A stretch of DNA of 64,000 nt, taken from NCBI GenBank assembly GCA_001574975.1, contig KQ965753.1, positions 186,001 through 250,000 on the forward strand, read 5' to 3'. Source of the DNA: Gonapodya prolifera JEL478. Its lineage: Eukaryota > Monoblepharomycota > Monoblepharidomycetes > Monoblepharidales > Gonapodyaceae. The first letter of the stretch is position 1. Each line of letters opens with the position of its first letter. Of the stretch, positions 10,957-22,645 are shown one piece after another. The notes below the pieces were generated by a model. That model had not been told where the DNA came from, made no database searches, and saw only the letters and a program-made list of their open reading frames with translations. Position numbers and translations under genes: made by a program.

Positions 10957-12426
10957 ATGTCGCAGTCAAAGTGGATCGATATTCCAGATGGTACCAACAA
11001 TCGGCAATAGCTCCGCGACTCGCACCACTCACCCACTCTTTTCTTTATTCCCGCCTTTCTCGTCGCTGATTGCCACGCAGACGCATCTCGCTTCATTCCC
11101 CTCGCCCACCTCGCGGTGCCGTCCCATTATGCCGACTCTCTTTCCGACATCATGATTCCACACGGTCTCATTAAGGACAGAATAGAGAAACTGGCGCAGG
11201 ACATTGTCGGTGCCAATCCAGGACCCTTGGGTGCGTGGTCAGCTTTGACGCCTTTCTTGTTTCCTCTTTGCTATCTGTAACTTGTTCCCAACCGACCCCC
11301 GACACCCCAAAGTCGTCGTTTGCGTGCTCAAAGGCGGACATCTTTTCTTTTCCGACCTCGTGGCCGCCATTAAGCGGCTCCGACAGAGCTCAGGAGTTGT
11401 AGTTCCTTTGAGCTACGAGTTTATCAAAGCGTGAGCATCATGGGCAGGCACCAGGACGTGCACGTTGTGTGGTCAGGCATGAGAGCAGTGCAGTCACTGG
11501 AGGAAAATGCCCGATGTGGATGATGGACGCGATGGCACCCAGGAGCTTGTCTTTCTGTGCGATGTACCACGTTGAACATCCAGCGGGATGCACCTCCTTC
11601 TGGACCCGCCTCATATTCTCATCATACTCTTGTATCGCCACCTATAGCAAATCTTACGTAGACGATTCCTCCACGGGCACCGTCCGACTCTCCCTCACCG
11701 ACGCCGACGCGGAAACCTTCCGCGGAAAGAATATCCTCCTCGTCGAGGTATGTCGCCTTCCCACACCCCACCTCTTCCTCCCGTTTCCCTCGCGCTACGC
11801 CATCCACCATGAATCACCCTCCACCCGGCCCTCCATAGGACATCCTCGACACCGGCCACACGCTCACGACCCTCCTCGCGCGTTTGCGTCTATTCAACCC
11901 AGCCTCGCTTCGCGTCGCCGTGCTCCTGCTAAAAAAACTCCCCTCGGGCCGCCGTGCCACGATCGAAGGAGGCGCTGAGTACGTGCCTGAGTACGTCGGC
12001 TTCGCGGTGCCGGAGAAGTTTGTCGTGGGGTACTGTTTGGGTGAGTGGCGGCGTGCGGGTTGGGGGTTTGGTCGTGCGGTGGGGTGGCATCGGTGGATCA
12101 AAGCAAAGTCAGCAAAGGCGAGACGGGCGTTGGAGGAGCGAACTTCCGTCTCTCCGATTGTCTTGCTTATCCAACTTCCACAATTCCCTCTTTGACCCAC
12201 CACTCACCCCCCTCCCTCTTGCACCATATGCAGACTACAACGAGCACTTCCGAGACCTCGACCACATCGCCGTGATCAGTAAGTTATCACCAGTACCCTT
12301 TTCTTTCCTCCAGCAATATCTCATCAACCAACCTGACTCACTCGGCGCACCCACCGCGACTTCCACTTCCCTACCCGCAAAGACGACCACGGCAAGGCCA
12401 AGTTCGCCAAAGGGTCAAAAGTGTAG
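10957..12426 (+). CDS. HPRT: Hypoxanthine-guanine phosphoribosyltransferase
   Basis: Converts hypoxanthine or guanine plus PRPP to IMP or GMP in cytosolic purine salvage. Seven exons join in phase (10957-10990, 11081-11230, 11313-11430, 11648-11747, 11839-12040, 12234-12278, 12383-12426), giving 230 residues, the usual size. The first exon encodes MSQSKWIDIPD. Family motifs in order are SHYADSLSDIMIPHGLIKDR, the pyrophosphate loop VCVLKGG, FIKAKSYVDD, the PRPP-binding loop VEDILDTGHT (Asp138 matching the human catalytic Asp137) and FVVGYCLDYNEHFRDLDHIA. All key residues are present and no frame is broken. The sequence is of the animal/bacterial HPRT type rather than the yeast Hpt1 type. The small first exon is the least certain part. 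Confidence 0.93.
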
Positions 12427-13100
12427 ATCGTCTGGGACGCCGCGGTCCGTGGAGTTCTTCTGGTCTTTGGCTTGGGGCGGGTACCGGGACGGGGCGGCGG
12501 TTGGTGCTGCCTCGGGAGCGCACCAATAATGGTGCGCGGAGGCATGCTCGTGGATGACGTGGCGTATTGTTGGATATTGGACGTGTCGTGTACATAGAGC
12601 GCTTGAATCTATCGCTATTTGTCGGCGCGGCGCGGCCCATGATATCGCAACCAACTCAGCGTTCTCGGCCCCCCTCACCGGTGGATGCATTGGATCAGGT
12701 CACAGAGAGTGCACCCCTTACGATGCAGTTTCAACTTCCTTCCATCCCATTATACCAGTTCCATACAACCTCTGCCCTTTTGCCGACGCTCATTCCACCA
12801 GAGTGCCCGAAACTCCCCATGTGTACATTTCCCGCCGCTTGACCGATGAATTCGCCAACGAAGGGCACGTTTCGCCGTGGGAGCGTACTACGCCTGGTGT
12901 TTGTTTGGTTGGCACTGCGCAAGGCAGAGCCCACATAGATTTTTGACGTCTTTTGGGAAGAAGAACGACTTCACTTGAATTAGCTTGCACACAGGCAGCA
13001 CGTGTCGCTCGGTTAAATCCCTTCCTTGCGTCGACCCCAGCGGCCCCAGCAATTTTAATTTTTCTTCGATCGACGCTTTCTCTTACAAGAAGCTCTCGTC
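12427..13100. other. Intergenic stretch, no gene seen
   Basis: Lies between the HPRT stop and the LiaF-like gene start. The polypyrimidine-rich tract just before 13101 is compatible with a promoter or 5' leader. No coding signal was seen. Confidence 0.5.
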
Positions 13101-13716
13101 ATGAGCGTCCCTGAACCGGCGTTGCCAGCTGCCGCTACAACAGTGACCCAGACGGTGGATACAGCAGTTCCGCCCCAAACTCCGGTGCCTTCAGCACCAG
13201 CGCCCGGGAAACATCACAAGCTTTGCCTGTCGTTCCTGACTGCCGGGTCTGTTCTCAAGTGGGAACACGATGAGCTCATTCCAAAGAACATCACCGCTAT
13301 TTCGATCCTCGGAGGGGTGGAAATAGATCTTAGGGGAGCAGTATTGCAGCCTGGCACCACTAATATACGATGTATCTCTATTTTGTGAGTTGACGATGCG
13401 TCAAATTCGTTACACTGTTACTCACCTGGGACCTGGATCGTTGTCTTTCAATAATTCTGGCAGAGGGGGTGTCCTCATTCGTGCTCCTGAAGCACTTCCA
13501 CTTGAAGTGAACGGATTGGGTCTCCTTGGTGGCTTTGCTGATGCACGTGGAACTCAAAGGAGTGGCAACCTGAACTATTCACGAGTGCCCTCGACACCAC
13601 CACCACCAGAGGTAGAACAACCCGCTGGGCCTGGAGTTGCCGTTAGTGGTGTTGCGATCCTGGGTGGAGTGTCAGCATCCGATAGCGGCAGTTCGCCAGC
13701 AATTTCAGATGAATGA
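13101..13716 (+). CDS. LiaF-like C-terminal domain protein (bacterial type)
   Basis: Two exons (13101-13384, 13464-13716) around a 79-bp GT-AG intron give 178 residues. After a Pro/Ala/Thr-rich N-terminus (about residues 1-33) comes the repeated beta pattern of the bacterial LiaF-like / DUF1707-associated 'cell wall-active antibiotics response' domain: FLTAGSVLKW, then ITAISILGGVEIDLRGAVL, then across the splice CISILGGVLIRAPEALPLEV, then GLGLLGGF and a final VAILGGV. In bacteria this domain sits in envelope-stress regulators or short soluble proteins. Here there is no membrane segment, so it would be cytosolic. The intron and the GC content similar to its neighbours show it is a resident fungal gene, not contamination. 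Its role in a fungus is unknown; I infer bacterial origin or an unnoticed eukaryotic branch of the family. Confidence 0.75.
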
Positions 13717-14459
13717 CGGTAGGATTAATATTTGATATTGTTGAAGATTAGCGGAAGCTCTGGTTCGAACGTCTGACTTGAAAGTTTTCATATTAGTTTG
13801 TAAATATAAATTAGTAAACGAGTCTCTGTTTTGACATCATGTTACGTAGATATGAGTTGCGTTGGCTGTGAGGTGGATGGCGCCGCTTTCACATCAAGGT
13901 TGAAACTCAGTGATCCTATGATGTTTTGGTCGCTCGAGACCAGTCGATGCTGTCTTCCAAGGACTCAAAAACACAGGTGACGACTGGCGATTCAGATCCG
14001 CTTGTGTGTTTATGTCTCGGAACATCTGGCCAAATTTGGATACACCCTTGTTATCGTGTTTTCAACGCACGTCTCCTTGTTTGCTCACATGGAAGTGCCA
14101 CCCAACTCAGGCGATAAAGGTATCAAGTCCAGTTGGCTGAAGGAGGGCTGTACATACTTGGGCGGCGGAATTGGGAGGGATTGAAGGCTGACCCTTGGCT
14201 GTGGCACGAAGTCCAGACCGCTTTGGGAAGGAGAGCCAAAACAAACCTTTTCTTCGAGACAAAGCCCGTGCGGGGTTGGTACATCGGCGCACTGGGCGAT
14301 GGAGCGACGTCGACGCAAGAAAGACGGTATGTCCGGGAAGGGAGGTTTTATGGGAGACGTCGGCCGACCCATGCCTGTTCTTTTCCAATCGTCCAGGTCG
14401 GATCGACAGCTTCTATCATCGAGGACACTATTCTAGCGTACAGAAGGTGTCATCTTCCG
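13717..14459. other. Upstream of Cys-module membrane gene
   Basis: AT-richer 3' flank of the LiaF-like gene, then possible unlocated 5' exons of the next gene. A hydrophobic stretch YTLVIVFSTHVSLFA near 14040-14085 could be its signal peptide, but the splice path could not be proved. Confidence 0.35.
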
Positions 14460-15813
14460 GAGAGGTAGCGAAGAAACGCCGGGTCGATGCACGGTCTCGA
14501 CCGTTTCGGTCGGATTCGAATGGTAGTATTGCCCGGAGACATGTTTGTTCTACGGCAGCCGACTGTGGAGCACCGGATAGTGCGGCGTTTGAGATGTCTG
14601 TGTACTGTGGGGACGATGGATTCTGCCATTCGGTGTGTGCTCAGGGGTGAGTCGAATTTGAAATGCAAAGAATCAAAACCATATAATCTACAGCTGCTAT
14701 TTGATACGCCACGCACGCTCTCCTTCAGATACTGGGAGTGGTGTCCCCACCGGTGTTCTAGCGACCCTGGTTGTGGCACCTCGACCCCCACGGGAGTGGC
14801 ATGCCATGATGATGAGACCAACACTCGTGCGCCCACCTCTACGGCACGGACTGGTCGAATAGCAATTGTTGTTACGCCAACGACAATTCCTTCAGATGAT
14901 GGGAGACCGACTTCGGTCTCCAGAGGAGCGCGGGGACCAGGAGACTTGGGAACCTCTTCGGCGCTGGCAACTGGTAATTGGGAGAGTTGCACATGTCGGC
15001 GTCTTGTATTTCGCACTGACGCGTGCCCGTCGCTTTCATTCAGCTTCTGCTGGATCGTCAAATACGGGTCCGTTGACGGACATGTCTACTATTTCGTGGC
15101 CGCCACCAAAAACAACTCAGTCGAGCTATTTTACTTCTGCTTCCTCTTTCGAATCGCCGCATACCCCAACGTATACCGTGACACTCATATTTTCGGCTAC
15201 CACCGGCCCTTCCATGCCCTCAATCTCTTCACCTATCCCAAGCCTTCAACCAGACACTTCTGTGACTGCAAGCGACAGCACCTCAATCAGCACATTCGCC
15301 TCCTCTTCAACATCGCCATCTTTGAGGGTGTTGTCGCTGGTCGGTCCTACACCAACCACCGCACCAGCACTCTCCAACTCCACCGGAACCGCCCTCACGC
15401 CTGGGGCCTACTCCGGGATCTTCTTCCTCGCACTGTTCCTCCTCCTCGCCATTGCCCTGTTCGCGTTCGAGTGTCTTCACTGGCTGCGCCGCCGGCGCGA
15501 AAGAGGGGCGTTCCACCACAGACGATCCCGAAGCGGTTCTGGAGTGAAGCTCGTTGCCACCCACACCCCCACACCCCAGGATGGAACAATGGAAACTCCT
15601 CTGCCACATTCGCGGATCCTGAGAATGCCACAGATGTGGCCCGTCGGGTCCTTAAGCTTGGTGCGATGGACGCCGGGATCGCGGACTCCGTCGTCGGGGT
15701 TGGAGTCGGGGCCCAGGCCTCTGGAAGTTCCCGTCATCACAATCCAGAGGCCGTCTTCGGATACCCGGGGAAGCGATAGCTTGTACCGTGACCGGGAGTC
15801 GCAGCCGGCATGA
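14460..15813 (+). CDS. Cys-module, Ser/Thr-rich single-pass membrane protein
   Basis: The visible exons are: one ending at 14646 with the Cys module (HVCSTAADCGAPDSAAFEMS then YCGDDGFCHSVCAQG); 14729-14973, with YWEWCPHRCSSDPGCG and a Thr/Pro-rich stalk; and 15044-15813, with a Ser/Thr-rich stalk, one membrane helix (GIFFLALFLLLAIALFAF at about 15415-15475), a basic stop-transfer RRRRER and a cytoplasmic tail of about 110 residues. The Cys spacing and the phase-2 intron after the module match the genes at 19.5-21.8 and 41.3-42.5 kb. No SH3 or finger is seen in the tail. The 5' end and signal peptide are not located, so the start given is partial. It is probably a cell-surface, O-glycosylated protein. 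Exon phases across the two introns fit exactly. Confidence 0.65.
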
Positions 15814-16187
15814 TAAGGAATCGCTACTCTTTGGGCAGGGAAGCAGGTCCCCGCCTTGCGTTTATGTACATACAGTAACCTCTTTCGTTTGCGGTGCGAC
15901 TGCAGTATCTATACCTGAATAGTTTCGGAGTCTACGTCTAGACTAAGTAGACAGTTGCGAACGGAGCCGCTGGCCGGCGACCTCCGTCATCTTCTTCTTC
16001 TTGATGTACTGGTGATGACACTGTTATCGTTTATGTGTGTCTATGAATGATGTAAATAGTAATCCAATGGAAGCGTGACTCGTGCACATCGACTTTGGTC
16101 GGCTTTCCGAAACAGTACCATTCGTTGATTCTTTCAATCTCGGTCGGTGTACACCCTCCGTCCTCGCCGTCCTCGTAGCAAGGTGCT
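15814..16187. other. Intergenic stretch, no gene seen
   Basis: 3' flank of the membrane-protein gene and 5' flank of the helical-family pseudogene. Nothing distinctive was seen. Confidence 0.5.
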
Positions 16188-17493
16188 ATGGCGACTGCCC
16201 AGGGATCGATTGCAGCGCGATCCGTCGCCAAGTCCTCCGCGATTCTCCGGAATCATATCCTCTACCGCTTCGCCTCTGTCAGCTCTAGCCTCTACGCCAG
16301 GTGTCCAAATCATTTAAGCAGAATGTCTTGAAGACCTGCATACTCCTGTCCGGACTGCGTGTCTCTCGAATATGCTTCCTCGGGAATTACGTAACTGGTT
16401 CTACATCCTGTACAAGCATTATGGACTTACGAAGATAGTGGAGGTGCTTCAGGAGCTCGGCATTGACCGAGACTTCGCCACTTTCATCGATATCATTGGA
16501 AGTAACCGCAAAATTGCCCCAGTGACAGCTGTGATGATTGCAATGCGCCTTGGCTACGCTCATCAAGAGCTACCAGTCGAATTCATTACATTTGCATTCT
16601 TCACGATGGAAGCTATGCGACCGGAGAACGAGTTTCGTGCCGTTATCCGGGATGAACTTGGAAGTGAGGTGTGATGGAACCAAGCGGCCTCAAACAAGTC
16701 TGACTGCGCAGGAAATTTATAGCACATCCCATATAGGCGGGAAAAAACGACCATGTGCTACCCACTACACCGCCTCCTTGTCCTCCTGGATTTCCACCAG
16801 ACAAGTGGAGTCCATTTCTTCAGTCCCTGCAACAGGGATGGTCCCAAATTGCATTGGAGGAGCACGCAAAGGACTTTGGCACATTCATAGAAGGGATTCT
16901 TCACGCGCAGCTTTCAACGGAGTTTTTATTCTTCAACTTGTCCAGACTTTGCGAGCCTGGTCACGGGTTGAGAACTTCTCTATTGTTCAACAACTATTCA
17001 ACTCTAGCTCACTCGCTGCATCAGAGTATTTTTGGCTCCTTGCTTGGATGTCAGTTGACAATGTGTGGCTTCTTTCCTGGGACAATCGTCAGGTCATTGT
17101 GGAACAACTCCAAACACAAAATAACTGGACATACACACTATGTGAACATTCTGCGATGGTCGACATGATGCATCTGGACCTGTGATGATTGCGGGTTATA
17201 TCTGCTACAGAGATGGATACCCGGAAGCCTGCAGGACCGCGGAGGAATTTTTACGGAAGTTTGGCGTGGACTATAATCGAAGGTGGAACGTTCTTAGGGA
17301 AGCGTCAGTACTTTTGAAACAGTTTGAAAGAGACCATGTTGAAATAGTGAGCTTAGTCCCACATTTGATTAACGTCTGGGTCGGACGATATGGGAAGGAG
17401 ATTAAATTGACACTTGTCATGCAGTATTTACTTGGGATGCTGGAGGAGGAAAGCCCTGAATGCTCTTGGGGGACTGACATCGACTTGGTCTGA
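16188..17493 (+). pseudogene. Helical F-box-like family, broken copy
   Basis: A damaged tandem copy of the gene at 17860-19262. The ATG at 16188 begins MATAQGSIAARSVAKSSAIL. Single-base deletions shift the frame near 16280 and near 16360. A good stretch follows (LPRELRNWFYILYKHYGL to AVIRDELGSEV), then a change at the splice region and another frame change near 16945. The final part, YICYRDGYPEACRTAEEFL, stays open to 17493. Identity to the neighbour is high throughout, so this is a recent direct duplication. No function can be assigned beyond that of the intact copy. Confidence 0.75.
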
Positions 17494-17859
17494 GCAAGAC
17501 CGAAGTAACGGAAATACGGTCAAAATTGAAATTAAAATCGCGTTAGTTTGTATATGGATTCACACCATGTCATGATATTAGCTCTTGCAAGATCTTCCAG
17601 CACATGAAGCCAAAAACTTGAAATGCTTAGAGCTTTGCTTCAGCCTCAAGAGTCAGTATACTGGCATCCTTCGTCATTATCTTTTCGTGACGCTTGTTTT
17701 AGTGTCTCCGCGTGTCTTTGTACGATGTACAATGACGATTGAGTGCAAGAGCATGCCCACACCATAACTTTGGTCGGTTTTCCCAATCATTTCCCATTGA
17801 TTCGCACAAATTTGTTCTCTGCACGCACTCCGTCCTCACCACAGTCATAGCGCGGTGCT
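17494..17859. other. Spacer between tandem paralogues
   Basis: Lies between the broken and intact helical-family copies. The end, before 17860, resembles sequence before 16188 and so belongs to the duplicated unit. No gene was seen. Confidence 0.5.
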
Positions 17860-19262
17860 ATGTCGAATGCCCATCGATCGCCTCCAGCACGATCCGTCGC
17901 TGAGTCCTCTGAGATTCTCCAAAACCATATTCTCTATCGCCTTCGTCTCTCCCGGCTCTGGCCTCTACGCCAGGTCTCGAAATCATTCAAGCAGAATGTT
18001 CTAAAGACCTGCATTATTCGGTTTCGGACTGCGTGCCTTTCGAATAAGCTTCCGCGGGAATTGCGGGATGGATTTTACATTTTATTCAAGCATTATGGAC
18101 TTTCCAAGATGGTGGAGGTACTTCAAGAGCTCGGAATCGACCGAGACTTCACTACCTTCGTTGATATCATCGGAGGTAACTGCAAAATGACACCAACGAT
18201 AGCTGCGACGATTGCACTTCGCCTTGGCTACGCTCATCGAGAGTTACCAGTTCAGTTTATCGCATTTGCATTCTTGAACCTGGGAAATGCTCGGTGTGAG
18301 AGGGAGTTTCTTGGTGTGATCCGGGATGAACTTGGAAGTGAGGTACTTGACCGAGCGGCCTCACTTGCCATCTGGGCAAAAACTGTATAACACCTCTCAT
18401 ACAGACAATTCGTGATACCCACGTCCTGCCCATTGTACCTCCTTGTCCGCCAGGGTTTCCACCAGAAAAGTGGGGTCCTTTTTACCGTTCCTTGCAACAG
18501 GGATGGTGCCAAAATGCGTTGGAGGATTGCGGGAAGGAGGTTGAGATCTTCATAAAGGGAATTGTTCAAGCGCAACTTTTGCCGGAGGCATTATTCTACA
18601 ACTTGGCCAAACTTTGCTCAGGTCTCGGCGACGACATTGAAAACGTCCGCGTTATTCAACTACTGCTCAACTCCGGCTCCCTTTGCACCTCAGATTTCGT
18701 TTGGCTGCTGGATTGGATGTCTATTGACAATGATTATATCCTTTCTGGGGGACATCTTGAGGACATTGTGGAGCAACTCCACTCCACGACAAAACTGGAC
18801 ACATACGCTGTGTGGACATTGTGCGATGGTCGATACCATGCATCTGGGCCTCTGATGGTTGCGGCTTTTATCTGTTACAGATATGGATACTTGGAAGCCT
18901 CTAGGATCGCGGAGGAATTTTTACGCAAGTTCGGTGTTGACTATGAAAGAGGGTGGAACGTTCTTGGTGAAGCATCGGCACTTTCGAAAGTGTTTGAAGG
19001 AGACCACGTTGAACTAGTAAGCTTAGTCCCACACTTGATCAACGTCTGGGCCCAACGGTACGGGAAGGATGTTAAAATAACACTGGCCTTGCAGTTTTTA
19101 CGTGGGATGCTGGAGCAAGAAGGCCTTTATTGTGTCATGGAGGATTTAGATCGATTGGGTCTAAGCAAGACGGAAGTAACGGAAATACGGTCCACAATAA
19201 AGTGGGAATATCCCCACAGTTACAAATCATATTTTGTAATGGATTTACACAATTTGATATGA
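17860..19262 (+). CDS. Helical F-box-like protein, intact copy
   Basis: Two exons (17860-18342, 18405-19262) around a 62-bp intron give 446 residues. The N-terminus has an F-box-like helix set (EILQNHILYRLRLSRLWPLR, then QVSKSFKQNV). The rest is all-helical and repeat-like: FYILFKHYGLSKMVEVLQEL, LGYAHRELPVQFIAFAF, FVWLLDWMSIDNDYIL, AEEFLRKFGVDYERGW and LVSLVPHLINVW. There is no signal peptide or membrane helix. I do not recognise the family. The N-terminal resemblance to an F-box is weak, and solenoid repeats are the best structural guess. The tandem upstream copy is a pseudogene, so this gene belongs to an unstable local family. Splice phase is 0 and lengths fit exactly. Confidence 0.7.
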
Positions 19263-19532
19263 TTAACTCTCCCAAGATCTTCATTTACAAAAAGCCAAAA
19301 GCTCGATATCCTTAGATAGTCCAACGTGCTTCCTATTAGCGTCCAAGTGTACGTCCCACACTCCAAAAGAGCCCCAATCTTTCTTGGCTTCTCAAATTAT
19401 CACCACTGCTTTGCCCTACCGATCCCGTCGGCCGGACTTTTGCAGGCGCATTATTCCATAAGAGATCAATTCACTTCTCTCCATACCATCCGCCATCACC
19501 CTTCGCGTTCTTCACACATCCGGAGGCCACCC
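19263..19532. other. Convergent 3' intergenic stretch
   Basis: Lies between the 3' ends of the helical-family gene (+) and the SH3/finger membrane gene (-). AT-rich at first. No gene was seen. Confidence 0.5.
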
Positions 19533-21806
19533 TCAAATCATGGCACCGCTGACGGGCCTCTGTCCCTGTGCTGCTCCTTTCGCTGCTCGACGTTTGTGGA
19601 AGCACTCGTCGCAGATATGCTGTTCGGTGGCGCGACATAGGGCGTCAGGTTTCAAATACCAAAGTGCAGACGTACGCATTCATCAACATACCTGCTTCCC
19701 ATCCTTGCTCGTTCGCCTCACGGGCGTCTGCGTCCCATCGCAGCCGCAGCTCGAGCATCGCCACGCGCGAAGCTTTGCCTCAGCCTCCAGCGTCGTCGTA
19801 CTGGCGTCCTTGACGAGGATAATGGCAGGGAAAATACCGCGGGCTCCGGTGACGATGTTTCGTCCTACACAGTTGGATCAACGTGCTTAGCGTCGGGGGC
19901 TCTTGCACCTCCTCTGAAAAAAGGCTTACCTCGCAACCACGCTCCGTTCCCCTCCGGCGCGAACCCTTCCACCGCAACCTGCTCCCTCTTCTTGAGCTCC
20001 AGCTCGCCCTTACGTTCGGCGCGGAACCCTCGCTGACACACGTAAGTCCTATCTGGCGTAACGACGCTCTTTCCCGGCACGGGCGCGCCGTCGACGTCGA
20101 GGTACGTCATGACCTGAGGAAGCAGGGACGCGAAGACCGTCAAGTGCGCGACGGAGACCTCGGGCGCACCGCCGGGAGTGAGTTGGTCTGTGAGCAGAGG
20201 GGAAACGGAAGCCGGGCTCGGAGGTCGGGTCGAGGCGCGGCGGAGGGCGTCTGGTTGGTCGGGGCCGGTACCCGACGTGAGTGCGGGGGTTGGGTAAGCG
20301 ACGGTAGTAGCGGTTGATATGGGCGGTGCTACTGGGCGGGAGAACGCCTCTGTTTGATGATAGAGCGGGAGTTGTGAGCATAAGCACCAACGACGACCCC
20401 ACAAAGCGCCACCAATGTCACCCACCGTATCCACCGGCATGCCCATCATGGAACGCCGTCCTGGTCGGGCTCGGCGCCGTAGCAAGGGCGCCGTTATGCG
20501 GTCCCTCGTAGTAATCCGGGAGCCCGGGAGACTCCCCTCGGTCGACAGGTGGCGCGAGTGCGTCCATCTCCACGACCCAGTTCTTGTCGTATCGGCGGTT
20601 GCGCGCCATCCTGAGCCCGGCGTAGATCCCGCACGCGCCAAAGAGGGAGCCCGTGATGAGCACGGTGACTCCGATAAGGGTGCGGGGGGGGACGTTGCCG
20701 AGGAGGTATGGCGTGCTTGGTGCGGCGGCGGGCGAAGGTGTTGGGGAGGTGGTCGTGTCGGCGGCAGCGACGGCCGTGACGGTTGGAGTTCCGCCGGCGG
20801 CAGGTGCAGCGGCTCCGGCGGTGGCGGAGGTGGTTGATGTGGGTACTGCGGGGGGAGAAGATAGACGAATGTAATGAAGAAATCGTCAGACTTCGGATTC
20901 CTGGAGAGACTTTCGTTTAGTGGGGGGGTCACAAAAGTTGGCAACGAAGAATGCAGAGAGTGCATTTGCATGAGCTTCGGCATAGAATCCACAGTCCACG
21001 TATCATCCGAGCAATTCGGCCCATGATCAAGAAGGCGCGCACCCCGAGACAAATTTCCCCCACCCCCAACTGACCCTCCTTCAAACCACAGAAAAATACT
21101 CACCACCAGTAGAAGCAGCAGCAGCCGCGCCCGTCGCGACGGGGCTTACAGTTGGGTACGTGTGGAATGCAGTGAACTGACCTGGACCTTGAACTCCGGG
21201 AATGGGAACGGCCGCCCAGCAGCCTCCGGTGTCGTTTGTGCACCAGTTCCAGTCGCACGAGTAGAATCTGGGGAATAGGGGGTGGGTTAGTCCTGGGATG
21301 TTTATGCATGGAAATGTAAGAGAGTTCCGGTACATGACGTTTTCCCAACGTCCAAGAAAGCTCGAAGCTCATCGTGTTTGATAGTTTCTGTGCCGTCTGC
21401 ACTGTGCCTTCGACAGACTCGACTCTCTCTTGCTCGACTCTCCGACTCCACCGTTCTGCACTCACCCTGGGGCACATTGCAACTGGCATGTTTTTTCTGT
21501 CAGGTCGCAGAACCTGTTCACCTCATTATACTCCGGTCTTGCAAGACCGCACCGTGCTTGAGTCGTGCAGTTGAGGGAAGAGAAGGCTCGCTTGGTGAGG
21601 TGATGCCTGGCGGGCGCATGCGCAGGTGCTGGAACAGACGGTTCGAGGTCCGTCGCAGAGCAATCGGGCTGGAAAGAGAGGTCGAACTTACCAGCGACAG
21701 TCGTTGTAGCCAGTATCCCAGCAGTCACTGACACCAGCAACCCGACTTTGGAAGGAAAAAGAGCGACACCCAGACATGAGACTTCATTCCCGCCCGAGTT
21801 TTCCAT
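19533..21806 (-). CDS. Cys-module/TM/SH3/GATA-like finger membrane protein
   Basis: Seven exons (21806-21692, 21628-21466, 21267-21104, 20845-20426, 20349-19930, 19864-19692, 19619-19533) join in phase to 513 residues. Order: hydrophobic leader (GLLVSVTAGILATTTVA); Cys module (LNCTTQARCGLARPEYNEVN, then RFCDLTEKTCQLQCAPG, then SCDWNWCTNDTGGCW); Ala/Thr/Pro stalk; membrane helix about 204-226 (TLIGVTVLITGSLFGACGIY); SH3 about 385-445 (YVCQRGFRAERKGELELKKR to NIVTGARGIFPAIIL); and a C-terminal finger at 464-491, CSSC-X20-CDEC, containing TQTPVRRTSKDGK. That spacing and the TxTP..RR....DGK core resemble a GATA-type zinc finger. The signal, Cys and stalk parts would face outside, SH3 and finger the cytoplasm. 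The paralogue at 55819-58277 has the same order and the same 173-bp sixth exon. Intron 1 (63 bp) keeps the frame open, so it may be retained. Confidence 0.8.
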
Positions 21807-22645
21807 CGTTCTCTTCCATCTCTCACCTAGTGATGATATTCTTCCCATGTTCCGTCCGCCCTGTTCCTGGTATTCGGTCGGTCGACAGCGGGTGCGTCCC
21901 GGCAAAGCAAAACACAAACGCCAACGAGGTCGGCCAAGAGTCCCGATTCAGCAAGCAAAACACTCTCTAGCACTGCAATGCCCCGTGCGTCTTCCTTTGA
22001 TTAGCTCTCGCTAGACTTCTGGCGCCACTGGTTTTGTTCCGCACAGGGCCAAGGGGTGCCCTGATGTGAAACACTGAGTTATCCAATTTTGGTGAAAATA
22101 CCCGACTGGGTGCATGCTATCTGCGCCAAGAGCGCTTATAATTCCTCGATCACTGAAAGCTTGAACTAGAAGAGCAAGAAGAAATGGACTTTGTTGGCGA
22201 AAACACTCCCGCCTTACAATATCATTGGTCATCAGGTCGACGCGTCTTTCATCCTCTTTATAGCTGATACGTCATTTTAATGTGTTCTATTCAAATGAAT
22301 TTTGGTTTCGGTGTCGATGTCCTCAAAGCGTGTGCAAGCTCCCACGAGTCTCCAGTTAGGCCAGTCGGTCCATTCCAAACACGTTTATGCTGAAACTATT
22401 GTCCCAGCAGCGTTCTTGTGTGTACGAAGATCTTGGCGATTCTAGAGGGTGACCAAAGCAACATGCGACCCAAAATCCCGAAGCCCGCCGTCAACGAGCT
22501 TTCCTCTTTGAAGGTCAGCGAAGTTCAGCGATCTCGGGTGGGACGTGTCTCAGCTTCTGCCTCGAGTGACAGAGCGGACGCGAATCCGCATTCGGTGTCT
22601 CATTCTGATCCACCATCATCCCACAATTGTCGGCCCTGAGCTTCC
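21807..22645. other. Intergenic stretch, no gene seen
   Basis: Divergent region between the minus-strand membrane gene start and the plus-strand F-box remnant. No supportable coding signal was seen. Confidence 0.5.

Noticed and set aside
12554-12946. Plus-strand open frame of about 130 codons between HPRT and the LiaF-like gene
   Set aside because: Composition is unlike neighbouring genes and it has no domain, signal or paralogue.
14450-15061. Long minus-strand open frame
   Set aside because: It is the shadow of the plus-strand Cys-module gene, whose exon phases and family match are firm.
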